Positions 18,540 through 29,323 of a stretch of DNA of 52,345 nucleotides are shown in pieces (positions within the stretch are counted from its first letter, which is position 1; each line of letters begins with the position of its first letter). Under the pieces are notes generated by a model. It saw only the letters and a list, made by a program, of their open reading frames with translations. It did no database searches and was not told the DNA's origin. Where the stretch lies: assembly GCF_003217235.1 (NCBI RefSeq), contig NZ_QJTF01000025.1, positions 1-52,345 on the forward strand, given 5' to 3'. The position numbers and the translations under genes are program-made. Source of the stretch: Paramesorhizobium leguminum. GTDB lineage: Bacteria; Pseudomonadota; Alphaproteobacteria; Rhizobiales; Rhizobiaceae.

Positions 18540-18787
18540 TTTTTTTATCCTTTAATTCGATCAGCAACTGACTCATACGCGTATATGGCTTAGGCGTACG
18601 CCCGTCTTGAGAAATAAAGTTCCCAAAAAACAGGCGACGCGGCCAATCGAGCCGACAGTGGCAGAAAAGCGACAAGCCAAGTCCAACCCTCTATATTCCG
18701 GTAACAGGATGGCGTTTTTTCTGCAATCTGAAAAATGTTGATGGCGTGAAACTGTTGCGCGCATGTACTTCCTCTACATGCTTATTT

Positions 18788-20149
18788 TCAAACCCCGAGC
18801 GATTTGAGCTTGCGATGCAATGCGGAGCGTTCCATGCCGACAAATTCGGCCGTGCGCGAAATATTGCCCCCGAAGCGGTTGATCTGCGCGATCAGATATT
18901 CCTTTTCGAACAACTCCCGCGCCTCGCGCAACGGCAGCGCCATGATGTGCTGGTCGGATTCCGTCGGCGCGCGCGGCAGTGTATCGCCAATTTCCGCCGG
19001 CAGCAGGTCGGCCGTGATGACCGAATCCGGGTTATCACCCCGTGCGAGGATCAACAGCCGCTCCACATTATTGCGCAGTTGGCGCACATTGCCCGGCCAG
19101 CTATGCGCCTGCAGGACGGCCATGGCGTCCGGTCCGATCTTGCGCGGCTTGATACCCGCCTGCTCGGCGACCTGCTTCATGAACACTTGGACGAGGGCTG
19201 GAATGTCGTCACGCCGCGCCGCAAGCCCCGGCACCATCACCGGCACGACGGCGAGGCGGTGAAATAGATCCTCGCGAAACCGCCCCTCGGCAATCATGCC
19301 TTCGAGATTCTGGGCGGTCGATGAAATGATCCTGACATCGACCTTGACCCGCTTCGTGCCGCCGACGCGCTCGAACTGCTGGTCGACAAGCACCCTCAGG
19401 ATCTTGTTCTGCGTCTCGCGGGGCATGTCGGCAACCTCGTCCAGATAGAGGATGCCGCCATGCGCCTCTTCCAGCGCGCCGACCTTGCGCTCGCCGCCAT
19501 CCATCTCGGTGCCGAAAAGTTCGATCTCCATGCGTTCCGGCGTGATCGTTGCCGCATTCACCGTCACGAATGGGCCGCGCGCGCGGCCTGAAAGCGCATG
19601 GATGGTGCGCGCCACCAGCTCCTTGCCGGAACCGGAAGGCCCCATGATCATGATGCGGCTGTTGGTGGGCGCAACGCGCTCTATGGTCTGGCGCAGATGA
19701 TTCATCGCGAGCGAAGTGCCGTGCAGTTCCACACTGTCGCTGCTGCGTTTGCGCAAGTCCGAGACTTCGCGCTTCAGCTTAGAGTTCTCGAGCGCCCTTT
19801 CCGCGATAAGAATGAGACGGTCCGCCTTGAACGGCTTCTCGATGAAATCATAGGCGCCGCGCCGGATAGCGGAAACGGCGGTTTCGATGTTACCGTGGCC
19901 GGAAATCATCACCACCGGAAGCTCCGGATGCCGGACCTTGATCTCATCGAGCAGCGCCAGCCCGTCGAGCCGGCTGCCCTGCATCCAGATGTCGAGAAAA
20001 ATCAATCGGGGAACGCGATCGCCGATTGCCGCCAGCGCGCTATCGGCATCGTGCGCCACACGGGTCTCGTGCCCTTCGTCGCTCAAGATGCCGGCTACCA
20101 GTTCACGAATGTCCGCTTCGTCATCGACAACAAGAATATCAGACGCCAT
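18788..20149 (-). CDS. ntrX: nitrogen regulation response regulator NtrX
   Basis: A 453-residue response regulator. The receiver domain has ILVVDDEADIREL and phosphoacceptor Asp53 in IFLDIWM. The AAA+ domain follows, with Walker A GPSGSGKELVART and Walker B GGILYLDEVADM. The Fis-type HTH is at the C-terminus (NISRTAEFVGMERSALHRK). The stretch where sigma-54 activators carry GAFTGA reads GTEMDGGERKVGALEE, so that loop is missing; classical sigma-54 activation is therefore unlikely. It is known that NtrX of related bacteria lacks this motif. The ATG overlaps the ntrY stop (TGATG), so the two are translationally coupled. NtrX with NtrY responds to nitrogen and oxygen/redox state in relatives. 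Confidence 0.94.
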   Translation of the reverse strand: MASDILVVDDEADIRELVAGILSDEGHETRVAHDADSALAAIGDRVPRLIFLDIWMQGSRLDGLALLDEIKVRHPELPVVMISGHGNIETAVSAIRRGAYDFIEKPFKADRLILIAERALENSKLKREVSDLRKRSSDSVELHGTSLAMNHLRQTIERVAPTNSRIMIMGPSGSGKELVARTIHALSGRARGPFVTVNAATITPERMEIELFGTEMDGGERKVGALEEAHGGILYLDEVADMPRETQNKILRVLVDQQFERVGGTKRVKVDVRIISSTAQNLEGMIAEGRFREDLFHRLAVVPVMVPGLAARRDDIPALVQVFMKQVAEQAGIKPRKIGPDAMAVLQAHSWPGNVRQLRNNVERLLILARGDNPDSVITADLLPAEIGDTLPRAPTESDQHIMALPLREARELFEKEYLIAQINRFGGNISRTAEFVGMERSALHRKLKSLGV

Positions 20150-22404
20150 CAGTTCACCTGCCCTGTCTTCTTATGTGATTTCTTCTCGATCTCTCCCGCC
20201 ACCGGGAAGACCATGCGTATCATTGCGCCCTTGCCATCATGAAAATCCGGCGGCGCGTCATGCAATTCCATATGGCCGCCGTGCTCCTCCACGATCTTCT
20301 TGACGATCGCGAGGCCAAGGCCTGTCCCCTTCTCGCGCGTCGTCATATAGGGTTCGAGCAGCCGCTGGCGGTTCTCGCCCGGTAGCCCCTTGCCATTGTC
20401 GATCACATCGACAATGAGCTGCTCGCCTTCGCGCAGCGCGCGGATGAGGATATGGCCCTCTCCCCGCTCCTCCTTTGGGACGGCGTCGATCGCCTCACTG
20501 GCGTTCTTGATAACGTTGCCGAACGCCTGGCCCAATAGCCGGCTGTCGAATTCGCCGACCAGCGGCTCGCCGTTGAAAGCTTGTTCGAAGCGGATATCGT
20601 TGCGGCTCACCTCGATCAGGAAGGCCGCCTCGCGCAGTGCCTCGCGCAAATCCATCGGCTTTATTTCAGGCTTCGGCATGCGCGCGAAGGATGAGAACTC
20701 ATCGACCATGCGGCCGATATCGCCCACCTGCCGGATGATCGTCTCTGTGCATTGGTCGAACACCTCGCGATCCTCGGTGATGACCTTGCCGTAGCGCCGG
20801 CGTATCCGCTCGGCGGAAAGCTGGATCGGCGTCAGCGGGTTCTTGATCTCATGCGCGATGCGCCGCGCCACATCCGCCCAGGCCGAGGAGCGCTGCGCCT
20901 GAACGAGATCGGTTATGTCATCCACCGTCACGACATAGGAATGTTCGTCCGATGCGGCGTCTTCCACGGTGATCTGCACGTTGAACGTGCGTGAGCTGCC
21001 GGCCCGCGTCATCGTCACCTGTTCGCGGTGAACAGGACGCCCGGTCGCCCTTGCAATCTCGAACACTTGCCCGATTTCCGGCACGGCGCCCGTCAGGCTT
21101 TTGCCGATGATCTTCTTTGGATTCATGCCGAACATCTGTTCCGCGGAACGGTTGACGATGCTGACCAGCCCGTCCGTATCGATGCCTATAACGCCCGCCG
21201 TCACGCCGGAAAGAACCGCTTCGGAGAACCGTCGCCGTTCGTCGATCTGGTCCTTAGCCGCAATCAGCTCGTTGCGCTGGCTCTTCAGCTCCGCCACCAT
21301 ATTGTTGAACGTGCCGGATAAAGCTCCGACATCGCCATCAGAGCTTCTGACCGGTACCGATACGTCGAGATCGCCCGCCGCCACGTCGTCGGCGGCGCCG
21401 ATAAGCAGGCGGATGGGACGCACCAGCCGGTCGGCGACCGCAATGCCTGTCCAGATCGCAGAGAGCAGCACCACCAGCGTCAAGCCGAAATAAAGCAGCG
21501 CGAACGCAATCTGCGTGGGAATGCGGTTGGCTTCCAGCTCCTGGTAGCGCTTCGTATTGGCTTCCATCAGCCGCATCGAGTCGATGATTTTCGGCTCGAC
21601 GGCGCGGATTGTATAAAGGTACGCGTCAGGAATTTGCCGCATCTTGATAACGGCACCGACGAAATTGCTATTGCCGGGCGGGATCAGGACAGGCTTCCCG
21701 TCCCGCGCTATACGGAGTGTATCCGGCGGCGGCGGCGGCAACGCATTTTCCGTGCCCAAGTCGCTTTTAAAAATGATGTCGCCATTGTCGCGCAAAAGAA
21801 ACGCGCCGAGAAGTCCGCGTCCGCGCGCCTGCAGCGACATGATCTTGATGAACCCGCTACGGTCGAGGCTATAGAGGGTGCGCTGCTCATCGAGATCCTG
21901 CAACATCGAATAGGTCGTGCCTTGCAGGTTGCGCGCTGTTTCGTTGAGATAGGCCTCGGCAATACTGCGTGAGGATTCGACAATCGTCCGGGTGTTCGTC
22001 TCGAACCAGCGATCGAGGCCCAGATTGAGCGTGACCGACGCGACGATCGCCACGATGATGGCGGGAACCGCGGCGATGAGGCAGAACAGCGCGACGATGC
22101 GCACATGCAGCCGTGCCGCTGCCTTGCCATGCCGCCGCGCATGGACGATGCGATAGACTTCCCGGCAAATCAGCAGGATCAGGAACAGAATCAGCGCCAC
22201 ATTGATCGTGGTGAGCGCGAGCGTGACGTTGCGGTCGGGGTTGATCGGCGTAAGACCGATGAGGATGACGAAGGAGACGGCGGCTGTCACAAGCGCGGTG
22301 ACGACGGTAACGATTCCCGGAAGGGCAAGCAGCTTGCGCCCTTCGCCACCCTGCGAGGATGCGCTCAATTGTCCAAACAGACTCAACGGGTTCAATATCG
22401 CCAT
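20149..22404 (-). CDS. ntrY: membrane sensor histidine kinase NtrY
   Basis: A 751-residue inner-membrane sensor kinase. Three hydrophobic segments lie in the first ~135 residues, then a periplasmic sensing domain, another membrane helix near residue 300 (FALLYFGLTLVVLLSAIW) and a HAMP linker. A PAS domain follows (VTAGVIGIDTDGLVSIVNRS). HisKA has His518 in [19 protein letters not shown], and the ATPase domain has DNGKGLPGENRQRLLEPY and GTGLGLAIVKK. It phosphorylates NtrX. The start at 22404 follows GGTTGGGGGC. It begins 17 bp from a strong dyad (22421-22446) that it shares with the divergent deacetylase gene. Confidence 0.95.
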   Translation of the reverse strand: MAILNPLSLFGQLSASSQGGEGRKLLALPGIVTVVTALVTAAVSFVILIGLTPINPDRNVTLALTTINVALILFLILLICREVYRIVHARRHGKAAARLHVRIVALFCLIAAVPAIIVAIVASVTLNLGLDRWFETNTRTIVESSRSIAEAYLNETARNLQGTTYSMLQDLDEQRTLYSLDRSGFIKIMSLQARGRGLLGAFLLRDNGDIIFKSDLGTENALPPPPPDTLRIARDGKPVLIPPGNSNFVGAVIKMRQIPDAYLYTIRAVEPKIIDSMRLMEANTKRYQELEANRIPTQIAFALLYFGLTLVVLLSAIWTGIAVADRLVRPIRLLIGAADDVAAGDLDVSVPVRSSDGDVGALSGTFNNMVAELKSQRNELIAAKDQIDERRRFSEAVLSGVTAGVIGIDTDGLVSIVNRSAEQMFGMNPKKIIGKSLTGAVPEIGQVFEIARATGRPVHREQVTMTRAGSSRTFNVQITVEDAASDEHSYVVTVDDITDLVQAQRSSAWADVARRIAHEIKNPLTPIQLSAERIRRRYGKVITEDREVFDQCTETIIRQVGDIGRMVDEFSSFARMPKPEIKPMDLREALREAAFLIEVSRNDIRFEQAFNGEPLVGEFDSRLLGQAFGNVIKNASEAIDAVPKEERGEGHILIRALREGEQLIVDVIDNGKGLPGENRQRLLEPYMTTREKGTGLGLAIVKKIVEEHGGHMELHDAPPDFHDGKGAMIRMVFPVAGEIEKKSHKKTGQVN

Positions 22405-22420
22405 GCCCCCAACCTAACGT

Positions 22421-22446
22421 AATGCGTTGCAATCATGCAACGCATT
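22421..22446. promoter_or_regulatory. perfect 11-bp dyad, candidate operator between ntrY and the deacetylase gene
   Basis: Arms AATGCGTTGCA (22421-22431) and its exact reverse complement (22436-22446) flank a 4-nt centre ATCA. It lies just upstream of the ntrY ATG and within the 5' leader of the divergent deacetylase gene. Spacing and symmetry fit binding by a dimeric regulator, but the sequence does not match the NtrC consensus I know. An RNA hairpin is the alternative reading. Confidence 0.5.
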
Positions 22447-22590
22447 GTGGCGGAATTGCAACGTTTTTGCCATTTTCAGGGTCTTTTCCAAGCGGAAATT
22501 ATATGCGCCGGGAAAAGTTGCAGGCTTCTCGGACAAGCTGTAAGAAATTTCCGATACACTTATGCGGTTTTTGATGGGGAAAGGCAGCGT

Positions 22591-23679
22591 TTGCGCAGCT
22601 TGGGTTCGGTGATTCTTGGCGGCGCTCCCGGAACGCTTGCCCTGGTGAAGCGTCGTCTGAAATATGCCGCCATCCGCGTGGGCCTGGAGGCGGTCGCATC
22701 GACGGGTCTGGGACGGTTGATTCCATCCGCCGGCGGTCGTGGACTGATCTTCACGCTTCATCATGTTCGCCCGGAAACGGAGCGGCCCGAATTTGCGCCA
22801 AACGCCATTCATTCGATCACGCCGGAGTTTCTGGTGGAGGCCATTCGGGCGGTTTTGGAGCGCGGCCTAACGCCCGTCCACCTTCACCACCTGCCGGCCT
22901 TGCTGGCGAACCCTGCCGATGGGCGTAAGTTCGTCGCCTTTACGCTTGATGACGGCTATCGCAACAATGCAGAATTTGCAGCGCCCGTTTTCGGGAAATT
23001 CAACATTCCATACACGATTTTCGTCAATCCCGGATTTGTAGAGCGGACGCGTACGATGTGGTGGGAAACGGCCGCGGCGATGGCGCGCGAAGTCTCCTCG
23101 GTCGACTTTGATTTCGGCAACGGGCCGGAAATTGTCAAATCCGCAACGGTGAGCGAGAAGTTTGGGCTATACGATCGCTTGGTGGCCTTCGTCCAGTCGA
23201 CCGACGAAGACGAGGCTGTGCGCAGAATCGATGATATGGCGAGAAGCCATCGCATCGATCCAATAAAATTCGTGGACGATCTCGTTATGAACGAGCAGGA
23301 ACTGAGAGACCTTGCGAAGGATCCGCTTGTCCATTTTGGCGCACATACCGTCACTCATGTGAACCTGCGTCGCGTAAGCGCGGAACGTTTGCAACGCGAA
23401 ATCCGGGAATCGACGGAGGCAATCGAGCGCTATGTCGGTTGCCGTCCGAAATCGTTTTCATATCCCTACGGTTGGTCCTCCGCCGCAAGCGATCGAGAGT
23501 TCCGCGCGGCGGCCGATGCAGGCTTCGCCACTGCCGTGACAACGCAGCCGGGCGTCCTCAGCCAGCGAAGCCTTGAGCAACCAACAGGATTGCCACGCGT
23601 ATCGCTGAATGGAAACTTCCAGAAGAAGCGTTATGTCGAGGCGCTTATATCCGGCCTGCCCTTCCGTTTGCTGCGATAG
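22591..23679 (+). CDS. polysaccharide deacetylase family protein
   Basis: A NodB-homology carbohydrate esterase 4 protein. Motif 1 is AFTLDDGYRNN, which holds the catalytic and metal-binding Asp pair. The metal-binding histidines are in HFGAHTVTHVNL. Later motifs are in KSFSYPYGW and the C-terminal TTQPGVLS. It removes acetyl groups from N-acetylated sugars of a surface or exported glycan; the substrate is unknown. The start is uncertain: TTG at 22591 has GGGGAAAGG upstream (362 residues), GTG at 22645 (VKRRLKYAAIRVG) gives 344, and an ATG at 22435 would give 414 but falls in the dyad. It lies on the opposite strand between ntrC and ntrY, splitting the usual ntrBC-ntrYX run, and is convergent with ntrC. 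Confidence 0.87.
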   Translation: MRSLGSVILGGAPGTLALVKRRLKYAAIRVGLEAVASTGLGRLIPSAGGRGLIFTLHHVRPETERPEFAPNAIHSITPEFLVEAIRAVLERGLTPVHLHHLPALLANPADGRKFVAFTLDDGYRNNAEFAAPVFGKFNIPYTIFVNPGFVERTRTMWWETAAAMAREVSSVDFDFGNGPEIVKSATVSEKFGLYDRLVAFVQSTDEDEAVRRIDDMARSHRIDPIKFVDDLVMNEQELRDLAKDPLVHFGAHTVTHVNLRRVSAERLQREIRESTEAIERYVGCRPKSFSYPYGWSSAASDREFRAAADAGFATAVTTQPGVLSQRSLEQPTGLPRVSLNGNFQKKRYVEALISGLPFRLLR

Positions 23680-23700
23680 AGGCGCTCAGGTTGAATTGCT

Positions 23701-25154
<1,454 letters not shown>

Positions 25155-25158
<4 letters not shown>

Positions 25159-26279
25159 TCGTCGGTTCCTGTCGTATCTGAATTCTGCCCGCGCCACGCG
25201 GGCATGAGAATGCGGAAAGTCGTGCGCCGCGCTTGCGAATCGCACTCGATCACGCCGCCATGGTCTCCGACGATCTTGGCGACAAGGGCCAAGCCCAGTC
25301 CGGAGCCATTGGGCTTCGTTGTCACGAAGGGATCGAAAAGGTGTGGCAACAGATCCGCCGGCACCCCCGCTCCTGTGTCATGCACGCAGAATTCCAGCGG
25401 CAGCGCCACCCGGTCACGTACGCCCGGCACGGAAAGCCGGATGCCCGGACGATAAGCGGTGGAAAGCGTGATCTCCCCCTGCTCTTCGTTGCCAATGGCC
25501 TCGGCGGCGTTCTTGACCAGATTGAGGAAGATTTGCACCAGCTGGTCGCGGTTGGCGTAGACCGGTGGCAGCGATGGGTCGTAATCCTCGTTGAACTTGA
25601 TGTGGCTGGCAAAGCCGTTGCGGGCGATGGCCTTCACATGGTCGAGCACGACATGGATATTGACGGCCTCGCGGTCGATAGGACGCTCGTCCGAGAAAAC
25701 CTCCATGCGGTCGACCAGCGAGACGATCCTGTCCGTCTCGTCGGTGATAAGCCGCGTCAGCGAGCGGTCCTCGTCGCCGACGACGCTCTCCAGAAGCTGC
25801 GCAGCGCCGCGAATGCCTGACAGAGGGTTCTTGATTTCATGCGCCAGCATCGAGGCAAGACCGGTTACAGACCGTGCGGCGCCGCGATGAGTCATCTGGC
25901 GGTCCAGCTTCTCCGCCATCGACTTTTCCTTGAACAGGATAACGACTGACCCCGGAAATTCGCTCACCGGCGTCACATAGATATCCACCATGCGATCGCT
26001 GCCCAGTCGCGGCGAAGAGATGTCGACGCGATATTCGTTCACCGGCGACGGATGCGCTCTGACCTGTTCGACAAGCGCAATCAGCGGACTGCCGAACGGC
26101 AGGAAGGAATCGAGCTTGTTGCGCGCCAGGATATTCGAGCTCGACTTGAAGAACTGCTCCGCATCGGCATTGGCGAAGGTGATATAGCCTTCCGCATCCA
26201 CCATGATGACGGGATGGCTGATCGTGTTGAGCACGATCGAGGCCATCGCTTCGGCTGCGGATTTTTCGCGCGCGTTCAT
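25155..26279 (-). CDS. ntrB: nitrogen regulation sensor kinase NtrB (soluble)
   Basis: A 374-residue cytoplasmic histidine kinase started at the ATG at 26279, which forms TGATG with the dusB stop. It has an N-terminal PAS domain ([20 protein letters not shown]), HisKA with His147 in [15 protein letters not shown], and an ATPase domain with N-box [11 protein letters not shown] and G-boxes DTGAGVP and [11 protein letters not shown]. There is no transmembrane helix. In relatives, PII protein switches it between kinase and phosphatase according to glutamine level. Confidence 0.95.
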
Positions 26280-27421
26280 CACGCCACCTTTTTCAGTTCG
26301 GTTATTTGGGGAGGGCACGAAAAGGCTTGGGCGAGTTTTCTGATAACGGTGGCTGGATCGCTTTCGGTCATGATCGCCGCGCGATCCTGTTGTGGAAGCT
26401 CACCGGCATGGCGGTCGAGATACCAGCCCAGATGCTTGCGCGCATGGCGCGTTCCGGTATTCGGGCCGTAATGGGAGAGCATCGCTTCGTAATGCGTGAT
26501 GACGTATTCGCTGATATCCAAAGGCATCGCCGTTTGCCCCTCACCCTTACCCTCTCCCCGCACGCGGGGAGAGGGAGGCGTCAACGTTTGTGCAAGGTTC
26601 GTCGCCTGCTGTGAAGGGCCAACGTCAAGGTCCCCCTCTCCCCGTATTTCACGGGGAGAGGGTAAGGGTGAGGGGCCATCAGCCATGCGGGCAATCTCTC
26701 CCGGCAGCCAGGGCTGGCCGTAGCATCCCCGTCCGATCATCACCGCGTCAGCACCGGAGCGGGCGAGGATTTCTTCCGCATCGCTTGCCGAAATCACATC
26801 GCCATTGGCAACCAATGGGATGCTGACCGCCTCCCGCACCGCGTGAATTGCATCCCAATCCGCCCTGCCTTCATAGAACTGGCAGCGGGTGCGGCCATGC
26901 ACCGTAACCATGCGTACGCCTGCATCCTCAGCCCGGCGCGCCAGTTCCGGCGCGTTGATGCTGTGTTCGTCCCAGCCGAGCCGCATCTTGAGCGTGACCG
27001 GCACGCGGACTGCCTTCACCGTCGTCTCGACAAGCGTCATCGCATGATCGAGGTCACGCATCAGCGCCGAGCCTGAATAACCGCCCGTGACCTTTTTGGC
27101 CGGGCAGCCCATATTGATATCGATGATATGCGCCCCCTCGCCTTCCGCTATGCGGGCGGCCTCGCCCATCCAGCGGGCCTCGCGCCCGGCGAGCTGCACC
27201 ACATGCGTTTCAAGCCCCTCGCCTTTCAGCCGCATCAGGCTTTCGCGGTCGCGCGAGCAGAGTTCCGCGCTCGCCACCATTTCCGAAACCACCATGCCGG
27301 CGCCCGCCGCCCAGGCAAGCTTGCGGAAAGGCAGGTCCGATACGCCGGACATCGGCGCCAGAAACACCCGGTTGCGCAAACGGACATCGCCTACGTATAA
27401 AGCTTCACCCAGAATGGTCAC
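26279..27421 (-). CDS. dusB: tRNA-dihydrouridine synthase DusB with an in-frame palindromic-element insertion
   Basis: A 380-residue FMN-dependent enzyme that reduces uridine to dihydrouridine in tRNA; the family is also called NifR3. The TIM barrel begins [15 protein letters not shown]. The catalytic Cys106 lies in [11 protein letters not shown]. The FMN phosphate site is [14 protein letters not shown]...[16 protein letters not shown]. The C-terminal helical domain ([13 protein letters not shown]...[12 protein letters not shown]) is intact. Between these two parts, residues about 249-296 are a Pro/Gly/Arg/Glu insert encoded by a 141-bp inverted-repeat element (26536-26676), exactly 47 codons. 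Family members are usually near 330 residues. Start is GTG at 27421. The gene leads the dusB-ntrB-ntrC operon common in alphaproteobacteria. Confidence 0.93.
   Translation of the reverse strand: MTILGEALYVGDVRLRNRVFLAPMSGVSDLPFRKLAWAAGAGMVVSEMVASAELCSRDRESLMRLKGEGLETHVVQLAGREARWMGEAARIAEGEGAHIIDINMGCPAKKVTGGYSGSALMRDLDHAMTLVETTVKAVRVPVTLKMRLGWDEHSINAPELARRAEDAGVRMVTVHGRTRCQFYEGRADWDAIHAVREAVSIPLVANGDVISASDAEEILARSGADAVMIGRGCYGQPWLPGEIARMADGPSPLPSPREIRGEGDLDVGPSQQATNLAQTLTPPSPRVRGEGKGEGQTAMPLDISEYVITHYEAMLSHYGPNTGTRHARKHLGWYLDRHAGELPQQDRAAIMTESDPATVIRKLAQAFSCPPQITELKKVA
26536..26676. repeat. palindromic element inserted in frame inside dusB
   Basis: The outer 24-bp arms (26536-26559 and 26653-26676) are exact reverse complements. 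Each end also folds on itself: CCTCTCCCCG at 26551-26560 pairs with CGGGGAGAGG at 26565-26574, and the mirror hairpin lies around 26634-26662. The total of 141 bp is a multiple of three and contains no stop codon in the dusB frame. Related units lie at 46111-46150 and 48911-48949. Confidence 0.9.
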
Positions 27422-27570
27422 GTCGGTTATGCCTGTTTCGTGTGCATTTTATCTATCGCCCAGTCTTTAGACAGGATGGGATATTTCCGCAAGGAAAAGC
27501 AATGCTTGGCATTGATTCCCATCTGGCATTTGGGCGGCGCAGGGTCTAATCGGACATAGACGCGGAAAAT

Positions 27571-28787
27571 ATGACTGAAAAGGCAGTAAAACCATAAAAG
27601 TAGCAGCTGTCATTGTCGCAGCCGGCCGCGGGGAACGGGCCGGACAGAGCACCGAAGGGCCGAAGCAATACCGGCGCATCGGCGGCGAAGCCGTGCTCAC
27701 GCATACGCTCCGGGCGTTTTTCGATTGTCCGCATATCGCCCATGTCGTTTCTGTGATTCATCCGGAAGACCGTCATCTCTACGATGAAGCAACCGGAGAG
27801 CTTGGCGCCAAGGCAATCGTCATCACCGGCGGCCCGACGCGGCAGGAATCGACCCGGCTCGGGCTTCTGGCGCTGATTGAGCATCAGCCGGATTTCGTGA
27901 TGATCCACGATGGCGTACGGCCTTTCATCGCGCAGGAACTTCTGCAGCGCATCATCCACGCGCTTCACCCCGCCATCGGCGTGCTGCCCGCGCTCGCGGT
28001 TTCCGACACGCTGAAGCAGGCGGGGCCGGATGCGCATGTGAAGGCGACGGTCTCCCGCGCCGGGCTCTATGCCGCACAGACCCCGCAGGCATTTCCGTTC
28101 GCGCCGATTCTCGACGCGCATGAATCGGCTTACCGCGTCGGACGCTCGGATTTCACCGACGACGCGGCGATTGCCGAATGGCATGGTTTGGCCGTACGCG
28201 TGGTGGAAGGCTCCGCCGACAACACAAAGCTCACCTGGGCAAAGGATATCGAAATGGCCGACAAGCGGTTTGCGCAAGAGCGCGGCATTTTTCCCGATGT
28301 CCGGACCGGCAATGGCTATGACGTCCATTCCTTCGAGCCCGGCGATCATGTGACGCTGTGCGGAGTGGAGATACCCCATACGCTGAAACTGTCCGGTCAT
28401 TCGGATGCCGATGTGGGCCTGCATGCGCTCACCGATGCCTTGCTTGCGACGCGGGGGGCTGGGGATATAGGCACGCACTTCCCCCCCTCCAACCCCCAAT
28501 GGAAGGGGGCCCCCTCCCGTATTTTCGTGGAACATGCGGTGAAAATCGTGAGGGAATCGGGGGGCCGCATCGCTAATGCTGATATCACGCTGATCTGCGA
28601 AGCGCCCAAGATCGGCCCGCATCGCGAGGCGATGACCGCCGCCCTGTCTGATATGCTTGGCATCGCCCCGGATCGCGTCTCGGTCAAGGCGACGACCAAT
28701 GAGAAGCTGGGGTTCGTCGGGCGCGGCGAAGGCATCGCGGCCATCGCCACTGCCACCGTCATCTATCCAGGAGAAGTGCCCGAATGA
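27571..28787 (+). CDS. ispDF: bifunctional IspD/IspF (MEP pathway), apparent one-base disruption near the start
   Basis: A fusion of 2-C-methyl-D-erythritol 4-phosphate cytidylyltransferase (N-terminal) and 2-C-methyl-D-erythritol 2,4-cyclodiphosphate synthase (C-terminal), acting in isoprenoid precursor synthesis. The IspD CTP-binding loop is [15 protein letters not shown] with GPKQY; the IspF metal site begins NGYDVHSF with HSDADVGLH. The conserved frame is open only from 27579 and offers no ATG, GTG or TTG before that loop. An ATG at 27571 (MTEKAVK) is in a different frame and meets TAA at 27595. One extra A in the A4 run at 27588-27591 would join both frames as [14 protein letters not shown]. 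The GTG at 27693 would delete the CTP loop and is not credible. I take 27571 as the ancestral start. Confidence 0.85.
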
Positions 28788-28797
28788 GAAAACCAGC

Positions 28798-29289
28798 ATG
28801 AGAGACAAGGCTCTGGAAGAAAAAGCCGTCGCCGTGCTCGATACCTGCCGCCGCGCGGGGCTGATGCTGGCGACCGCCGAATCCTGCACCGGCGGTCAGA
28901 TCATATCGGCGCTGACCGACATCGCCGGCTGTTCGCATGTGGTCGATCGCGGCTTCGTCACCTATTCCAACGAGGCCAAGCAGGAGATGCTCGGCGTCCC
29001 AGCCCCCCTCATCGAGAGGGTAGGAGCGGTATCGAAGGAGGTAGCCCTCACCATGGCGGAGGGGGCCCTCACCCACTCCCACGCCGGGGTATCGGTCGCC
29101 GTCACCGGCATTGCGGGACCGGATGGCGGCTCCGAGGAAAAGCCCGTGGGCCTCGTCCATATCGCGGCAATGCGCAAGGACGGCGTGGCGCGTCACTGCG
29201 AATGCCGTTTCGGCGATCTGGGGCGGGATGGGGTCAGGCGGGCGACGGTGATCGCGGCGCTGGATCTGGTGCTGGAGGTGGTTGGATAA
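28798..29289 (+). CDS. cinA: CinA-family nicotinamide-nucleotide amidohydrolase
   Basis: A 163-residue stand-alone CinA C-terminal domain (PncC type), which deamidates nicotinamide mononucleotide for NAD recycling. Signatures are LATAESCTGGQIISALTDIAG, FVTYSNEAKQEMLGV and AVTGIAGPDGGSEEKPVG. The N-terminal MoCF-like domain of full-length CinA is absent, as usual for this short form. The ATG at 28798 lies 10 bp after the ispDF stop, so the two genes form one transcript. An upstream in-frame extension overlaps ispDF and is not needed. Confidence 0.92.
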   Translation: MRDKALEEKAVAVLDTCRRAGLMLATAESCTGGQIISALTDIAGCSHVVDRGFVTYSNEAKQEMLGVPAPLIERVGAVSKEVALTMAEGALTHSHAGVSVAVTGIAGPDGGSEEKPVGLVHIAAMRKDGVARHCECRFGDLGRDGVRRATVIAALDLVLEVVG

Positions 29290-29323
29290 TAAGTTGGCAG
29301 GAAAACAAGCCAACTCTGGCCTA

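Noticed and set aside
27422-27452. An upstream ATG for dusB (short frame MHTKQA)
   Set aside because: It ends at TAA after six codons and is out of frame with the GTG start at 27421. It could hint at a second indel, but I have no support for that.
28460-28525. C/G-run segment in ispDF that looked like another element insertion
   Set aside because: The encoded [24 protein letters not shown] is normal conserved IspF sequence.
27546-28889. 447-codon open frame on the minus strand
   Set aside because: It is antisense to ispDF, which has unmistakable IspD and IspF motifs.
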